A stretch of 64,000 nucleotides of DNA from Salipiger bermudensis (GCF_020171625.1 NZ_JAIUZY010000003.1:186001-250000), one strand, 5' to 3'; counted from the first letter of the stretch, positions 46,362 to 57,416 are shown. Notes: generated by a model from the letters alone, not told the origin. Numbers and translations are program-made.

Positions 46362-46826
46362 TCAGACCGGCCCGGGGCGGCGCTCCTCGCTCAGCATCAC
46401 GTTGGCCTCGACATTGCCGACCCCCGGCAGGGTCATGATGCGCCGCCGCAGAACGCGCTCGAAATCCGGCAGGTCGCGCGCCACCACCCGCAGCCGGTAG
46501 TCGAAGGCGCCGAGCACGTGGTCGACCACCTGCACCTCCGGGATCGCCCGCACCGCGCGCTCGAAATCCTCGAGGCTGACCCGGCCCTTGGTCGCAAGCT
46601 TGATGCCGAGGAACACCGTCACCCCGAACCCCAGCCGCTCGAGATCGAGATCGAGCCGCGCGCCCCGGAACACGCCCGCCGCCCGCAACCGCTGGATGCG
46701 GCGCCAGCAGGCCGGTTGCGACAGGCCCAGCCGGCGCCCGAGCGCCCCGGCACTGGCATTGGCATCCTCGGCCAGCGCCCGGATCAGGGCGCGGTCGATC
46801 TCGTCGAGGTCTTCGAGCGCGCTCAC
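46362..46826 (-). CDS. Lrp/AsnC-family regulator, second of a tandem pair
   Basis: A 154-residue regulator. The N-terminal helix-turn-helix (DEIDRALIRALAEDANASAG, then LGRRLGLSQPACWRRIQRL) is followed by the RAM/AsnC-ligand domain with FLGIKLATKGR and VVDHVLGAFDYRLRVVARD. The start is GTG at 46824-46826, overlapping the stop of the upstream Lrp gene by 4 bases (GTGA), so translation is coupled. Amino-acid sensing is the family role. Confidence 0.88.
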   Translation of the reverse strand: MSALEDLDEIDRALIRALAEDANASAGALGRRLGLSQPACWRRIQRLRAAGVFRGARLDLDLERLGFGVTVFLGIKLATKGRVSLEDFERAVRAIPEVQVVDHVLGAFDYRLRVVARDLPDFERVLRRRIMTLPGVGNVEANVMLSEERRPGPV

Positions 46827-47278
46827 AGCGGCACCGTTTCGTCGGATTTCACCAGCGACACATGCATCAGCGCCTCGATATCGGCGATATGCGGCAGGGT
46901 GAGCAGCTTCTCCCGGTAAAGCGCCTGGTAATGCGCGAGATCGCGGGCGATCACCGCAAGGCGGATGTCGACCGAGCCGAGGAAGGTCTGGATCTCGGTT
47001 ACCTCCGGCACCCCGCGCGCGCCGGCGAGAAACTCGTCGAAGGCCCTCGGATCGGTCTTTTCCAGCGTCACCCGCAGCATCACCTCGATGTCGTAGCCGA
47101 GCGCCGGCCAGTGCACCACGCCGCGCACGCCGCGCAGCACGCCGCCCTCGCGCATCGCCGCCAGCCGCCGCGCCAGCGTCGAGGGCGTGACGCCCGCGCG
47201 CTCCGCCAGCTCGGTCGACGGCGTCTCCGGCGCGGCCTGATACTGGCGCAGGATGCGCCGGTCGGTATCGTTGAGCAT
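46823..47278 (-). CDS. Lrp/AsnC-family regulator, first of a tandem pair
   Basis: A 151-residue Lrp-type regulator: MLNDTDRRILRQYQAAPETP, the helix-turn-helix LAERAGVTPSTLARRLAAM, and the ligand domain with TEIQTFLGSVDIRLAVIARD. It is only distantly similar to the second Lrp gene. The ATG at 47276-47278 was chosen over a start 20 codons upstream inside the octamer region. It diverges from ilvC by 135 bases across the repeated CCGCAAAT octamers and may control ilvC and its own operon. Confidence 0.88.
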   Translation of the reverse strand: MLNDTDRRILRQYQAAPETPSTELAERAGVTPSTLARRLAAMREGGVLRGVRGVVHWPALGYDIEVMLRVTLEKTDPRAFDEFLAGARGVPEVTEIQTFLGSVDIRLAVIARDLAHYQALYREKLLTLPHIADIEALMHVSLVKSDETVPL

Positions 47279-47285
47279 GATTTCC

Positions 47286-48436
<1,151 letters not shown>

Positions 48437-48450
48437 TCGCTCTGTGATCC

Positions 48451-48505
48451 ATCCGGCCGCCCTGGCCGGATCAGGCCCGCGCCCTCACCGGCGCGGGCCT
48501 TTGCG
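48451..48505 (+). terminator. Two hairpins ending ilvC
   Basis: The first hairpin pairs ATCCGGCC with GGCCGGAT (48451-48471). The second pairs AGGCCCGCGCC with GGCGCGGGCCT (48473-48500) and is followed by TTGCGTT. The T run is short. The convergent small gene at 48518 lies just beyond. Confidence 0.7.
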
Positions 48506-48517
48506 TTGCGGCAGCGC

Positions 48518-48712
48518 TCAGAGCACCTCGCCGCGTCCGTGTCGGATCGCAGCGTCGATCTCTGGGGCGGAGGTGCACCACTCGTCGCCCTTGGCCAGCC
48601 AGACCGCGTCGCGGGTTTCGGCCGCGACGGTGATACGGGCCTCGGTGATTTTGACGATTTCCGGTGGCAGCACGGACAGGAAGAGGAAGAGCGCTTCGGC
48701 GGTCAGGCACAT
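48518..48712 (-). CDS. Small unknown protein convergent with ilvC
   Basis: A 64-residue protein: MCLTAEALFLFLSVLPPEIV, then ITEARITVAAETRDAVWLAK. The hydrophobic first 20 residues may form a helix, but the mature part is soluble. AAGGA lies 9 bases before the ATG on the minus strand. I recognise no family. Confidence 0.6.
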   Translation of the reverse strand: MCLTAEALFLFLSVLPPEIVKITEARITVAAETRDAVWLAKGDEWCTSAPEIDAAIRHGRGEVL

Positions 48713-48778
48713 GAGGAGAGATCCTTCAGCATGAGTTGGTCCGGTCCTCCCTCCCTCACCCTAAGCAAAGATCGCGTG

Positions 48779-48817
48779 AATCAAGAGGGCCGATGCTGCG
48801 TTGCAGCACCGGCCCTC
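48779..48817 (-). terminator. Terminator of the GntP permease gene
   Basis: A 15-bp stem with one G-T mismatch (GAGGGCCGATGCTGC, 48785-48799, with GCAGCACCGGCCCTC, 48803-48817), followed on the minus strand by TTGATT. It lies about 55 bases past the stop at 48872. Confidence 0.75.
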
Positions 48818-48871
48818 CGCGTTTCCGTCCTGATCTGAGCGCGCCGCCCAGAAAAGCGGCGGTTTCGGACC

Positions 48872-50257
48872 TCAGAGGCCCAGCGAGCCCAGCACGATCA
48901 CCGCGATCGTCGCCAGCACAGGGATCGCCACCGCCACCACGAAGATGTCGCCGTAGCTCTTCTTGTGGGTCAGGCCCGTGATTGCCAGCAGCGTGATGAC
49001 CGCGCCATTGTGCGGCAGCGCATCGAAGCCGCCCGAGCTCAGCGCCGTGACCCGGTGCATCAGCTCCATGCTCACGCCCTGCGCCTGCCCCATCTCGGCG
49101 AACTGCTCGCCGAGCGCGTTCAGCGCGATCGACATGCCGCCCGAGGCCGAGCCGGTGATCCCGGCCAGCACGTTCACCGCCACCGCGAGCGAGGCCACGG
49201 GGTTGTTCGGGAACAGCCCCAGCACCGCGTCGCGGATGATGCCGAAGGCCGGCAGCGAGGCGATCACCGCGCCGTAGCCGACCTCGGAGGCGGTGTTGAA
49301 CACCGGCAGGAGCGAGCCCATCGTGCCGGTGTTGACCGTCTCCAGCACATCCTTGAAGCGGCGCCAGTTGAGCGCGATGGCCAGCAGGATCGACAGGGTC
49401 AGCGAGACGATGATGGCCCAGATCCCCGCGACCGAGCTCAGCGTGGTCTCGCCGTATTGCGGCTCGGCGAGGTAGTCGGCGGACATGGTCGGAATCACCA
49501 CGTAGGTGAACAGCGCGTTGAGGCCGATCACCGCCACCACCGGCGCGATGGCCACGGCGAAATTCGGCAGCTTCACGTCCGAGGGCAGCGTGCTGTCGGC
49601 GCCGGTCGTGTCGTGCTCGCCATAGCCCTCGCCCCGTCCTTGCGCGCTGGCGCGGCGGCGGTTGAGCCACAGCGTGCCGCCGCCCAGCATGATCAGGCCG
49701 GCCAGCGTGCCGAACAGCGGCGCGGCGAATACGTTGGTGCCGAAGAACGGGATCGGGATGGCGTTCTGGATCGCCGGGGTGCCGGGAAACGCCGTCATGG
49801 TGAAGGTGAAGGAACCCAGCGCGATGGCCGCCGGCAGCAGCCGCTTGGGCACGTCGGCGCGGCGGAACAGTGCGTTGGCGATGGGATAGATCGCGAAGGC
49901 CACCACGAAAAGCGACACGCCGCCGTAGGTCAGCACGCCGCAGGCCAGCACCACGGCAAGGATCGCCTGCCCCGGCCCGACCCAGTCGACGATGCGCTCG
50001 GCGATGGTGCGCGCGGCGCCGCCATCGGCCATCACCTTGCCGAAGATCGCGCCCAGCAGGAAGAGCGGGAAATAGGTGATGACGTAGCCGCCGAGGCTTT
50101 CCATGAAGACCTGCGTGTAGGTCGCCAGCACCGGCAGACCGCCCGACATCAGCACCGCCAGCGCCGACAGCAGCGGCGCGAGGATCAGCACGTTGATCCC
50201 GCGATAGGCGAGATACATCAGCAGACCCAGCGACAGGACGATTCCGAAAAGACCCAT
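48872..50257 (-). CDS. GntP-family permease
   Basis: A 461-residue inner-membrane permease with about twelve predicted segments. GntP-like blocks include GVSLFVVAFAIYPIANALFR, GTPAIQNAIPIPFFGTN and ITGSASGGMSIALNALGE. The family transports gluconate and related hydroxy- or ketoacids by proton symport; the substrate here is not determined. It stands alone without a sugar-acid operon. Confidence 0.85.
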   Translation of the reverse strand: MGLFGIVLSLGLLMYLAYRGINVLILAPLLSALAVLMSGGLPVLATYTQVFMESLGGYVITYFPLFLLGAIFGKVMADGGAARTIAERIVDWVGPGQAILAVVLACGVLTYGGVSLFVVAFAIYPIANALFRRADVPKRLLPAAIALGSFTFTMTAFPGTPAIQNAIPIPFFGTNVFAAPLFGTLAGLIMLGGGTLWLNRRRASAQGRGEGYGEHDTTGADSTLPSDVKLPNFAVAIAPVVAVIGLNALFTYVVIPTMSADYLAEPQYGETTLSSVAGIWAIIVSLTLSILLAIALNWRRFKDVLETVNTGTMGSLLPVFNTASEVGYGAVIASLPAFGIIRDAVLGLFPNNPVASLAVAVNVLAGITGSASGGMSIALNALGEQFAEMGQAQGVSMELMHRVTALSSGGFDALPHNGAVITLLAITGLTHKKSYGDIFVVAVAIPVLATIAVIVLGSLGL

Positions 50258-50715
50258 CTGTGATTCCCCTCAAGTTGTATCGACACCCGAGGTAGCCCGC
50301 GAGATCGACGAGGGCCAGCACCGTCGCAGAAACTTCACCGCCATGATGTCGCATGGGAAAATCCGCCCACGGGATCGGCAGCAACGGCGCCTTGGCGTGA
50401 TAGTTGAGCGTGATGGCCGGCCCTACAATGGCGCCCCCGGTCTCTTCAGGCGGCCCTGCACGGAGGGCCACCCTGACGGGCGGCAGCGGCACGGCGCGAT
50501 GCAGCCGCCTGCCGCCGAATGCGCGGGGAGATAGAGAGGATCACCAGACCATGTCAGGCACGGCGCGGAGAGCCCCGACATACCGTCGGGATCGGCCGCA
50601 AGGATCGGCCCGAGAGAGCCATGCGTCGAACCTCCGGGGCTGAATTCCCCCGAAGGCGCCACCGCCCGAGGGCGGTGAAACCCGGGCGGTTAAGCGGACG
50701 CGGGCCGGGCCGGGT
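50258..50715. other. Intergenic region between the permease and protease-like genes
   Basis: 458 bases without a gene I can support. Near the pseudoprotease stop a hairpin CACCGCCC/GGGCGGTG (about 50659-50677) may end that gene. The permease promoter should lie near 50260-50330, but no confident boxes are visible. None of the repeat units is present. Confidence 0.4.
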
Positions 50716-52491
50716 TCATTCCCAGCAGCTGACCTTCACGGTCATCGCGCCGGCGGCGGCGGTCAGGTCCTCGGGCGCCATGGCGGTCTCGCCCTGCGCC
50801 ACCGAGCTGCGCAGCCCGGCGTCGTTGAGAAAGGCCTGCAGCGCAGAGGCATCGACGGCAAGGGCGACATCGTCGGGCAGCGCCCGGCCGTCCTGCGTCT
50901 TGGGCAGCAGCATCCCCAGCACGGCGCCGCCGGCATCCACCACCGGGCCGCCCGCATCGCCGGCCTGCGCCGCCAGTGCGAGTCTGTCGAACTGCTCTTC
51001 GCCGTGCAGACCGCGAATGTCCTCGAGGGCGCCGAAGGTCAGGGTGGGCGCGCTCAGCACGCCGCCGAACGGGTAGCCCGCCACGGCGACCTCGGAGGCG
51101 AGCTGCGGCCTGCCCTGCCGGAAGGAGGCCACAGCGCGCGGGGCGAGCGCGCTCTCGGGTCGCAGCAGGGCGGCGCCGAGCGCCGGATCGCGTGCCGCCA
51201 CCGTCGCGTCGTAGACATCGTCGAGGGTGATGCGCCCGCAGGTGGCCACCGCGTCGGACGAGGTCACCACCGCGCCGCCGGCATCGACAAAGAAGCCCGA
51301 AACCGTGGCGATGGGCCTGCGGATCTCGAGGCCAGAGACAAGATCGACCGCCTGCCCCGCGTCGCTGACCCGGGCCGGGTCGAGCACCGCGTCGGAGGTG
51401 GCAAAGCTGGATTGCATCAGGCCAAGGACACGCGTGCGCCGCTCTTCGTCGCCGACGGGCCAGATCAGGGTGAAGCCCTTGATATGCCCGTCGCGCAGGC
51501 TGACCTCGGTGTGGCTGGTGATGCGGCTGTTGGTGCCGGTCAGGGTGAAGCCGCTGCCGGTGCGCTCACGCGGGCCTTCGAGCGGCACGATTTCGAGCGT
51601 CTGCATGATCTCGTAGAGACCGCCCATGCTCTGGCGGTCGCCGGGCTGGCTGATCAGCAGCACCCGCGCCTGCAGATCGCCGGTGGGCTCGTAGAGCGCG
51701 AAGGGGGCCTCGTAGCGGTCGAAGCCGACGACGGCGGTGGGCATCTCGATGCGGATGCCGGCGCGCTCGTCCTGCACCAGCCGCATGTCGAGCCCGTCGA
51801 GCACGGCATTGTACTGGCCCATAAGGGCGGCGCGCTGCGCGGTGGTCAGGATGCCGGTCGCGTCGAAGCCGTTCTGCGACTGCCACGCCGCCATGGCGTT
51901 GCGGGTGCCGGCTCCGAAGGCGCCGTCGATGCCGGCGTCGTAGACCCCGGCCCAGCGCAGGGCGATCTGCAGTTGTTCGCGCTGCGCCCGGTTGAGCTGC
52001 GCCTCGCTGGCGCGAGCCTCGCGCGGGGTCTCCTCGATCGCTGGCTGCGGCGCGGGCTCGCGCTCGGGCGCGGCCTCGACCACAGGTGTGTCGGACGGCG
52101 TTTCGGCGCGCGGCTCAGCGGGCTCGGGCTGCGGCGCCGTCTGCACCGGGGCGTCGGTGGCAAGCCCCGCCCCCACCGGCCAGAACTGGTCGCGGTATTC
52201 CGAGCTTGCGGCGAGATAGCTGTCGCGCGGGATCACCCCGTTGGCGCGGAGGTTGCGCAGCAGCTGCCCGGCATCGTCGGGGCTGTAGGGGCCCAGCGCA
52301 ATGCCGTACCAGCCGCCGCCCAGCGAGAAGCCGTTGACGTTGTCGAGCCGGCTGGCATAGCCGCGCAGCGCCGCCTCGGCCTGCGTCAGGCTCGGCTGCG
52401 CCTCGATCTGGATGAACACCCGCTCCTGCGCGATGGCAGCCTGCGCGACCAGCACGGTCGTCGCGCCCGCCATCAGTATTGACCTCAACAT
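50716..52491 (-). CDS. SPOR/peptidoglycan-binding protein with catalytically dead trypsin-like domain
   Basis: A 591-residue secreted protein. A signal peptide (1-21) is followed by a SPOR-like domain at about 24-100, a Pro/Glu/Ala-rich linker (about 110-160), a peptidoglycan-binding helical domain (about 165-230, AGVYDAGIDGAFGAGTRNAM), a beta-rich region and a trypsin-like domain from about 395. The catalytic His position reads TSSDAVATC (Asp413) and the Ser position reads GDAGGP (Ala513), so protease activity is not expected. It lies just upstream of glyQ on the opposite strand. Confidence 0.83.
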   Translation of the reverse strand: MLRSILMAGATTVLVAQAAIAQERVFIQIEAQPSLTQAEAALRGYASRLDNVNGFSLGGGWYGIALGPYSPDDAGQLLRNLRANGVIPRDSYLAASSEYRDQFWPVGAGLATDAPVQTAPQPEPAEPRAETPSDTPVVEAAPEREPAPQPAIEETPREARASEAQLNRAQREQLQIALRWAGVYDAGIDGAFGAGTRNAMAAWQSQNGFDATGILTTAQRAALMGQYNAVLDGLDMRLVQDERAGIRIEMPTAVVGFDRYEAPFALYEPTGDLQARVLLISQPGDRQSMGGLYEIMQTLEIVPLEGPRERTGSGFTLTGTNSRITSHTEVSLRDGHIKGFTLIWPVGDEERRTRVLGLMQSSFATSDAVLDPARVSDAGQAVDLVSGLEIRRPIATVSGFFVDAGGAVVTSSDAVATCGRITLDDVYDATVAARDPALGAALLRPESALAPRAVASFRQGRPQLASEVAVAGYPFGGVLSAPTLTFGALEDIRGLHGEEQFDRLALAAQAGDAGGPVVDAGGAVLGMLLPKTQDGRALPDDVALAVDASALQAFLNDAGLRSSVAQGETAMAPEDLTAAAGAMTVKVSCWE

Positions 52492-52649
52492 CCCTGTATC
52501 TGTCCCTTGCGTCGGAAATCTTCTTTTGCTCTGGCGACGTGTTTAACAGAGCCGGTCGGGGCGTCACCTCAAAATATGGTCAGCCCCGCAATTGACCCTT
52601 GCGCCTGTGGCGCATAATCAGTCCGCAACTCTCAGACAGGGCCGATGCG

Positions 52650-53579
52650 ATGACCGACACCAGCACCAAACCGCGGAGCTTCCAGGAGATCATCCTGCGA
52701 CTGCAGACCTATTGGGCCGCCAAGGGCTGCGCCGTCCTGCAGCCCTACGACATGGAAGTCGGTGCCGGCACCTTCCACCCGGCCACCACGCTGCGCGCTC
52801 TCGGTTCCAGACCCTGGGCCGCCGCCTACGTGCAGCCCTCGCGCCGCCCGACCGACGGGCGCTACGGCGAGAACCCGAACCGGCTGCAGCACTACTACCA
52901 GTTCCAGGTGCTGATCAAACCGTCGCCGCCGGACCTGCAGGCGCTCTATCTCGGCTCGCTCGAGGCCATCGGCATCGACATGTCGATGCACGACGTGCGC
53001 TTCGTCGAGGACGACTGGGAAAGCCCGACGCTGGGCGCCTGGGGGCTTGGCTGGGAGGTCTGGTGCGACGGCATGGAAGTGTCGCAGTTCACCTATTTCC
53101 AGCAGGTCGGCGGGCATGACTGCACCCCGGTGTCGGGCGAGCTGACCTACGGGCTCGAGCGCCTTGCGATGTACGTGCTGGGCATCGATCACGTCATGGA
53201 AATGCCGTTCAACGATCCGCAATCACCGCAGCCGCTGCTCTATGGCGACGTGTTCCGCCAGACCGAGGAGGAATACTCGCGCTGGAACTTCGACGTGGCC
53301 GACACCGAGACCCTGCTCAAGCACTTCGAAGATGCCGAGGCCGAGTGCCAGCGCGCGCTCGACGCCGAGGCGGTCGATCCCAAGACCGGCAAGCGCATCA
53401 TCATGGCCCACCCGGCCTATGACCAGTGCATCAAGGCCAGCCACCTCTTCAACCTGCTCGACGCGCGCGGCGTGATCTCGGTCACCGAGCGGCAGGCCTA
53501 TATCGGCCGGGTGCGGGCGCTGGCGAAAGCCTGCGCCGACGCCTTCGTGATGACAGAGGCCGGCGGCCACGCGGCCTGA
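52650..53579 (+). CDS. glyQ: Glycyl-tRNA synthetase alpha subunit GlyQ
   Basis: A 309-residue class-II synthetase subunit that activates glycine. [30 protein letters not shown] and the long glycine-rich block [20 protein letters not shown] identify it. The start [10 protein letters not shown] is at 52650-52652; upstream codons to 52599 are not family-like. glyS lies about 1.7 kb downstream with two small membrane-protein genes between, all on the same strand. Confidence 0.96.
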   Translation: MTDTSTKPRSFQEIILRLQTYWAAKGCAVLQPYDMEVGAGTFHPATTLRALGSRPWAAAYVQPSRRPTDGRYGENPNRLQHYYQFQVLIKPSPPDLQALYLGSLEAIGIDMSMHDVRFVEDDWESPTLGAWGLGWEVWCDGMEVSQFTYFQQVGGHDCTPVSGELTYGLERLAMYVLGIDHVMEMPFNDPQSPQPLLYGDVFRQTEEEYSRWNFDVADTETLLKHFEDAEAECQRALDAEAVDPKTGKRIIMAHPAYDQCIKASHLFNLLDARGVISVTERQAYIGRVRALAKACADAFVMTEAGGHAA

Positions 53580-53626
53580 GCCGCGCGGCACGGCAACCAG
53601 AAACCGACCCGGACCGGAGCGCAGAC

Positions 53627-54142
53627 ATGAGCGGCAAGATCCTCGGCATCGCCATCATCGTGACCGCCCTGCTCTTCGGGGCCGGTGTCTACTACTTCCA
53701 GGTCTTCCATTACTACGAGCGCGTCGAGGACGATGCCGGTCAGGTCTTCCTGACCCCGCTCGGCGGCGGCACGCCAGAGCATATCGCCTATGGCGATTTC
53801 GAGGGCATCGACGCCATCAGCTCGCCGATCCGCTTCCGGGGCTGCTTTACCACGCCGGAGCGTCCGCAGGCGCTCGACGCGCGGTTCGAGCGCTACGACG
53901 GCGCCGAGCCGCGCAACGCGCCGTTCTGGTTCGGCTGCTTCGACGCCGAGGCCATCGGCGCGTTGGTCGAGACCGGCGAGGCGCATGTCTACACCGCGCA
54001 GCGCAACATCGAGTACGGCATCGACCGGGTGGTCGCGGTGACCGAGGACGGGCGCGGCTACATCTGGGAAGAGATCAACGATTGCGGCGACAAGTCCTAT
54101 GACGGCACGCCGCTCGGCGAGGACTGCCCGCCGCGCGACTGA
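53627..54142 (+). CDS. DUF6446-like membrane-anchored protein
   Basis: A 171-residue protein with one N-terminal membrane anchor (SGKILGIAIIVTALLFGAGV) and a periplasmic domain with four cysteines (including RGCFTTPE, FGCFDAEA, NDCGDKSY). YTAQRNIEYGIDRVVAVTED is typical of the DUF6446 type found between glyQ and glyS in relatives. Function unknown. It is 47 bases after glyQ. Confidence 0.8.
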   Translation: MSGKILGIAIIVTALLFGAGVYYFQVFHYYERVEDDAGQVFLTPLGGGTPEHIAYGDFEGIDAISSPIRFRGCFTTPERPQALDARFERYDGAEPRNAPFWFGCFDAEAIGALVETGEAHVYTAQRNIEYGIDRVVAVTEDGRGYIWEEINDCGDKSYDGTPLGEDCPPRD

Positions 54143-54208
54143 CCGCAGCGGGACGGGGCGCGGCCTTCTTTCCTGCGGTTGCGCCGGGTCCGGGGCCGGC
54201 CGACATCC

Positions 54209-54279
54209 GGGGGCGCTGCCCCCATCGCAGCGGGGCTGCGATTCCCCCGAGGTATTTTCGAACCAGAGAAGACAGGGGG
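54209..54279. repeat. Dispersed palindromic repeat, unit E (single unit)
   Basis: A single unit in the DUF6446-DUF1206 gap. Hairpin I is GGGGGCGCTGCCCCC (54209-54223), identical to unit D. Hairpin II pairs ATCGCAGC with GCTGCGAT (54224-54242), unrelated in sequence to D's. The core runs CCCCCGAGGTATTTTCGAAC then CAGAGAAGACAGGGGG (54244-54279). Confidence 0.7.
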
Positions 54280-54355
54280 TTGCGCGCCCAAGGACAGATT
54301 GCGCGGAACCTTTTGCGGGGTCTGGGCGCTGTCTCCACAACCGAGGAGTACAGTG

Positions 54356-55216
54356 ATGACAGACAAAGCCCCCGCGTGGGTCGTTCCCGTAATGCGCGCC
54401 GGTTATGCCGCGCGTGGTGCCGTTTATACCGTGGTCGGGGGGCTTGCCCTGCTGGCCGCCTTGAGAGGCGGACAAGCCGAGGGCACCACGGATGCGTTGG
54501 CCGATCTGCGCAGCGTGCCGTGGGGCGTGGCGCTACTCTGGGCGATCGCCATCGGCCTGATCGCCTACATGGTGTGGCGCCTCATCGATGCGTGGATGGA
54601 TCTCGAGTGCCACGGCACCGACGGCAAGGGCATCATCGCCCGCGTCGGCCAGGCGGTGACCGGGGTGATCCACGGGGCCATCGGCGTCTCGGTGGCCTCC
54701 ACCGCCATGGGCAGCGGCGGTAGCGGAGGTGACGGCGCACAGACCGCCACCCAGAAGCTGATGTCGATGCCGTGGGGTCCGTGGCTGGTGATGGCGGCCG
54801 GGCTCGTGACCATCGGCGCCGGCATCTACTATGCCCACAAGGGTCTGACCGAGAAATACAAGCGTGACATCCGCGTCACGCCGCTGGCGCGCAAGCTCGA
54901 CCCGGTGATGAAATTCGGTCTGGTGGCCGAAGGCGTGGTCGTGGGCATCATCGGCGTGTCGATCTTCTATGCCGGCATGACCGTCGATCCCAGCGAAGCG
55001 GGCGGCGTGGGCACGGCCCTCGACCAGATCCGCTCGGCCGCCTTTGGCCGCATCCTTCTGGGCGTGGTCGCGGTTGGCCTGATCGGCTTTGCCGTCGAGA
55101 ACTTTATCGAAGCCGCCTACCGCATCGTGCCGCGGCGCTCGGGCGACGACGTGATGACGCTGGCGCGCCGCGCCAAGCTCAAGGCCGAAGGCAAGCTGAA
55201 CGAGGTTTCCAGCTGA
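54356..55216 (+). CDS. DUF1206-family membrane protein
   Basis: A 286-residue inner-membrane protein with six predicted membrane segments in three repeated pairs. The repeated start motif is RAGYAARGAVYTVVGGLALL (14-33), with later weaker copies near 96 (GQAVTGVIHGAIGVSVAS) and 188 (KFGLVAEGVVVGIIGVSIFY). This internal repeat defines DUF1206. Function unknown. GAGGAGTACAGTG precedes the ATG. It ends about 100 bases before glyS. Confidence 0.82.
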   Translation: MTDKAPAWVVPVMRAGYAARGAVYTVVGGLALLAALRGGQAEGTTDALADLRSVPWGVALLWAIAIGLIAYMVWRLIDAWMDLECHGTDGKGIIARVGQAVTGVIHGAIGVSVASTAMGSGGSGGDGAQTATQKLMSMPWGPWLVMAAGLVTIGAGIYYAHKGLTEKYKRDIRVTPLARKLDPVMKFGLVAEGVVVGIIGVSIFYAGMTVDPSEAGGVGTALDQIRSAAFGRILLGVVAVGLIGFAVENFIEAAYRIVPRRSGDDVMTLARRAKLKAEGKLNEVSS

Positions 55217-55313
55217 CGGCTAACCGCTGGACCTCTGCCCCTTGGGCCGTTATCCACCGAGACGAACAACAGCCCGTGCCGATCCCGGCGCGGGCGGATG
55301 CTTTGGTGAGACT

Positions 55314-57416
55314 ATGCCCGACCTTCTGATCGAACTCTTTTCCGAGGAAATCCCCGCCCGTATGCAGACGCGCGCTGCGGAGGATCTGAAGAAACTCGTC
55401 ACCGACGGTCTGGTCGAGAACGGTCTGACCTATGCCGGCGCCGCCGCCTTCTCGACACCGCGCCGTTTGACGCTGACCCTGAGCGGCCTGCTCGAGGCCT
55501 CCCCCGCCACCCGCGAAGAGCGCCGCGGCCCGAAGGTCGATGCGCCGGAGAAGGCCATCGAGGGCTTCCTGCGCGGCGCCGGGGTGAGCCGTGAGCAATG
55601 CGAAGCGCGCGAGGACAAGAAGGGCACCTTCCTTTACGCGGTGATCGAGAAGCCGGGCCGCCCGGCCTCCGAGATCGTGGCTGAGGTGCTCGAAGCGGCG
55701 ATCCGCAACTTCCCCTGGCCCAAGTCGATGCGCTGGGGCGCAGGCACGCTGCGCTGGGTGCGCCCGCTGCACCGCATCCTCTGCGTGCTGAGTTCCGAGG
55801 CGGGCGACACGGTCGTGCCGCTGGAGATCGACGGCATCGCGGCGGGCCGGACCACCGAAGGCCATCGCTTCATGGGCGATGGCCCGTTCGAGGTGACGTC
55901 GTTTGCCGATTACGAGACCAAGCTGAAGCGCTCGAAGGTCGTCCTCTCGGCCGAGGAGCGCGCCGAGACCATCTGGCACGACGCCACCAACCGCGCCTTT
56001 GCTCAGGGGCTCGAGGTGGTCGAGGACCGCGGCCTGCTGGCCGAAGTGGCCGGTCTGGTCGAGTGGCCGGTGGTGCTGATGGGCAAGATCGACGAAGAGT
56101 TCCTCGAGCTGCCGCCGGAGGTGTTGCAGACCTCCATGAAGGAGCACCAGAAGTTCTTCTCGGTCCGGAATCCGTCTACCGGGCGCATCGAGGGGTTCGT
56201 CACGGTCGCCAACGTGGAAACCTCGGATGACGGCGCGACCATCCTCGCGGGAAACAACAAGGTGCTCTCGGCGCGCCTGTCGGACGCCAAGTTCTTCTGG
56301 GAGAACGACCTGCGCGTCGCGAAGAGCGCCGGGCTCGAGGCTTGGACCGAGCGGCTGGGCAACGTGACCTTCCACAACAAGCTCGGCTCGCAGCGCGACC
56401 GCATCGAGCGCATCGCGGCGCTGGCGCGCGAGCTCGCGCCGATGGTGGGCGCCGATGCGGCGCTCGCCGAACAGGCGGCGCGCGTGGCCAAGGCCGACCT
56501 CAGCTCGGAGATGGTCTACGAATTCCCCGAGCTTCAGGGGCTTATGGGCCGCTACTACGCCGAGGCCGCCGGCCTGCCGGCGGAGGTCGCCGCGGCCTGC
56601 GAAGAGCATTACTCGCCGCTTGGACCGTCGGACGAAGTGCCGACCGCACCGGTCTCGGTCACCGTGGCGCTGGCCGACAAGCTCGACACGCTGACCGGCT
56701 TCTGGGCCATCGACGAGAAGCCCACCGGCTCCAAGGACCCCTACGCGCTGCGCCGCGCTGCCCTTGGCGTGATCCGGCTGGTGCTGGTGAACGGGCTCAA
56801 GTTGCCGCTGCAAGCCCCGGGCGGTCCGCTCGAGGCGCCCTTCAGCATGTACGTCAAGTCGATGGACATGCAGGGGCTGGAAGAGAAAAGAGCCGACCTG
56901 CTCGCCTTCTTCCACGACCGCCTCAAGGTGTACCTCAAGGGCGAAGGCGTGCGGCACGACGTGATCGACGCGGTCTTGGCGATGCCGGGCAATGACGACC
57001 TCGCGCAGGTGGTGCGCCGCGCCACGGCGCTTGGCGAGGTGCTGGGCACCGAGGACGGCGCCAACCTCGTTCAGGGCTTCAAGCGCGCCAACAACATCCT
57101 CACCCAGGCCGAGGAGAAGGACGGGGTCGAGTACAGCTTCGGCGCCGATGCCAAGTTCGCCGAGGTCGACGAGGAAAAGGCGCTCTTCGCCGCGCTCGAT
57201 GCCGCCGACGCGCGCATCAAACCCGCGCTCGCAAACGAGGATTTCGCCGAGGCGATGAGCGCCATGGCCGCCCTGCGGGCGCCTATCGACGCCTTCTTCG
57301 AGGCGGTGCAGGTCAATGCCGAGAGCCCGGTGGTGCGCCGCAACCGCCTCAACCTGCTCTCGCGCATCCGCATGAGCTGCCTTCAGGTGGCCGACCTCAA
57401 CCGGCTCGAGGGCTGA
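55314..57416 (+). CDS. glyS: Glycyl-tRNA synthetase beta subunit GlyS
   Basis: A 700-residue subunit for tRNA binding and complex activity. It opens [18 protein letters not shown]. The HD-like region contains [20 protein letters not shown], and the C-terminal half has the anticodon-binding domain with [20 protein letters not shown]. Length is canonical. With glyQ it forms the tetrameric enzyme. The PPDK-like gene follows after 185 bases. Confidence 0.96.
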   Translation: MPDLLIELFSEEIPARMQTRAAEDLKKLVTDGLVENGLTYAGAAAFSTPRRLTLTLSGLLEASPATREERRGPKVDAPEKAIEGFLRGAGVSREQCEAREDKKGTFLYAVIEKPGRPASEIVAEVLEAAIRNFPWPKSMRWGAGTLRWVRPLHRILCVLSSEAGDTVVPLEIDGIAAGRTTEGHRFMGDGPFEVTSFADYETKLKRSKVVLSAEERAETIWHDATNRAFAQGLEVVEDRGLLAEVAGLVEWPVVLMGKIDEEFLELPPEVLQTSMKEHQKFFSVRNPSTGRIEGFVTVANVETSDDGATILAGNNKVLSARLSDAKFFWENDLRVAKSAGLEAWTERLGNVTFHNKLGSQRDRIERIAALARELAPMVGADAALAEQAARVAKADLSSEMVYEFPELQGLMGRYYAEAAGLPAEVAAACEEHYSPLGPSDEVPTAPVSVTVALADKLDTLTGFWAIDEKPTGSKDPYALRRAALGVIRLVLVNGLKLPLQAPGGPLEAPFSMYVKSMDMQGLEEKRADLLAFFHDRLKVYLKGEGVRHDVIDAVLAMPGNDDLAQVVRRATALGEVLGTEDGANLVQGFKRANNILTQAEEKDGVEYSFGADAKFAEVDEEKALFAALDAADARIKPALANEDFAEAMSAMAALRAPIDAFFEAVQVNAESPVVRRNRLNLLSRIRMSCLQVADLNRLEG

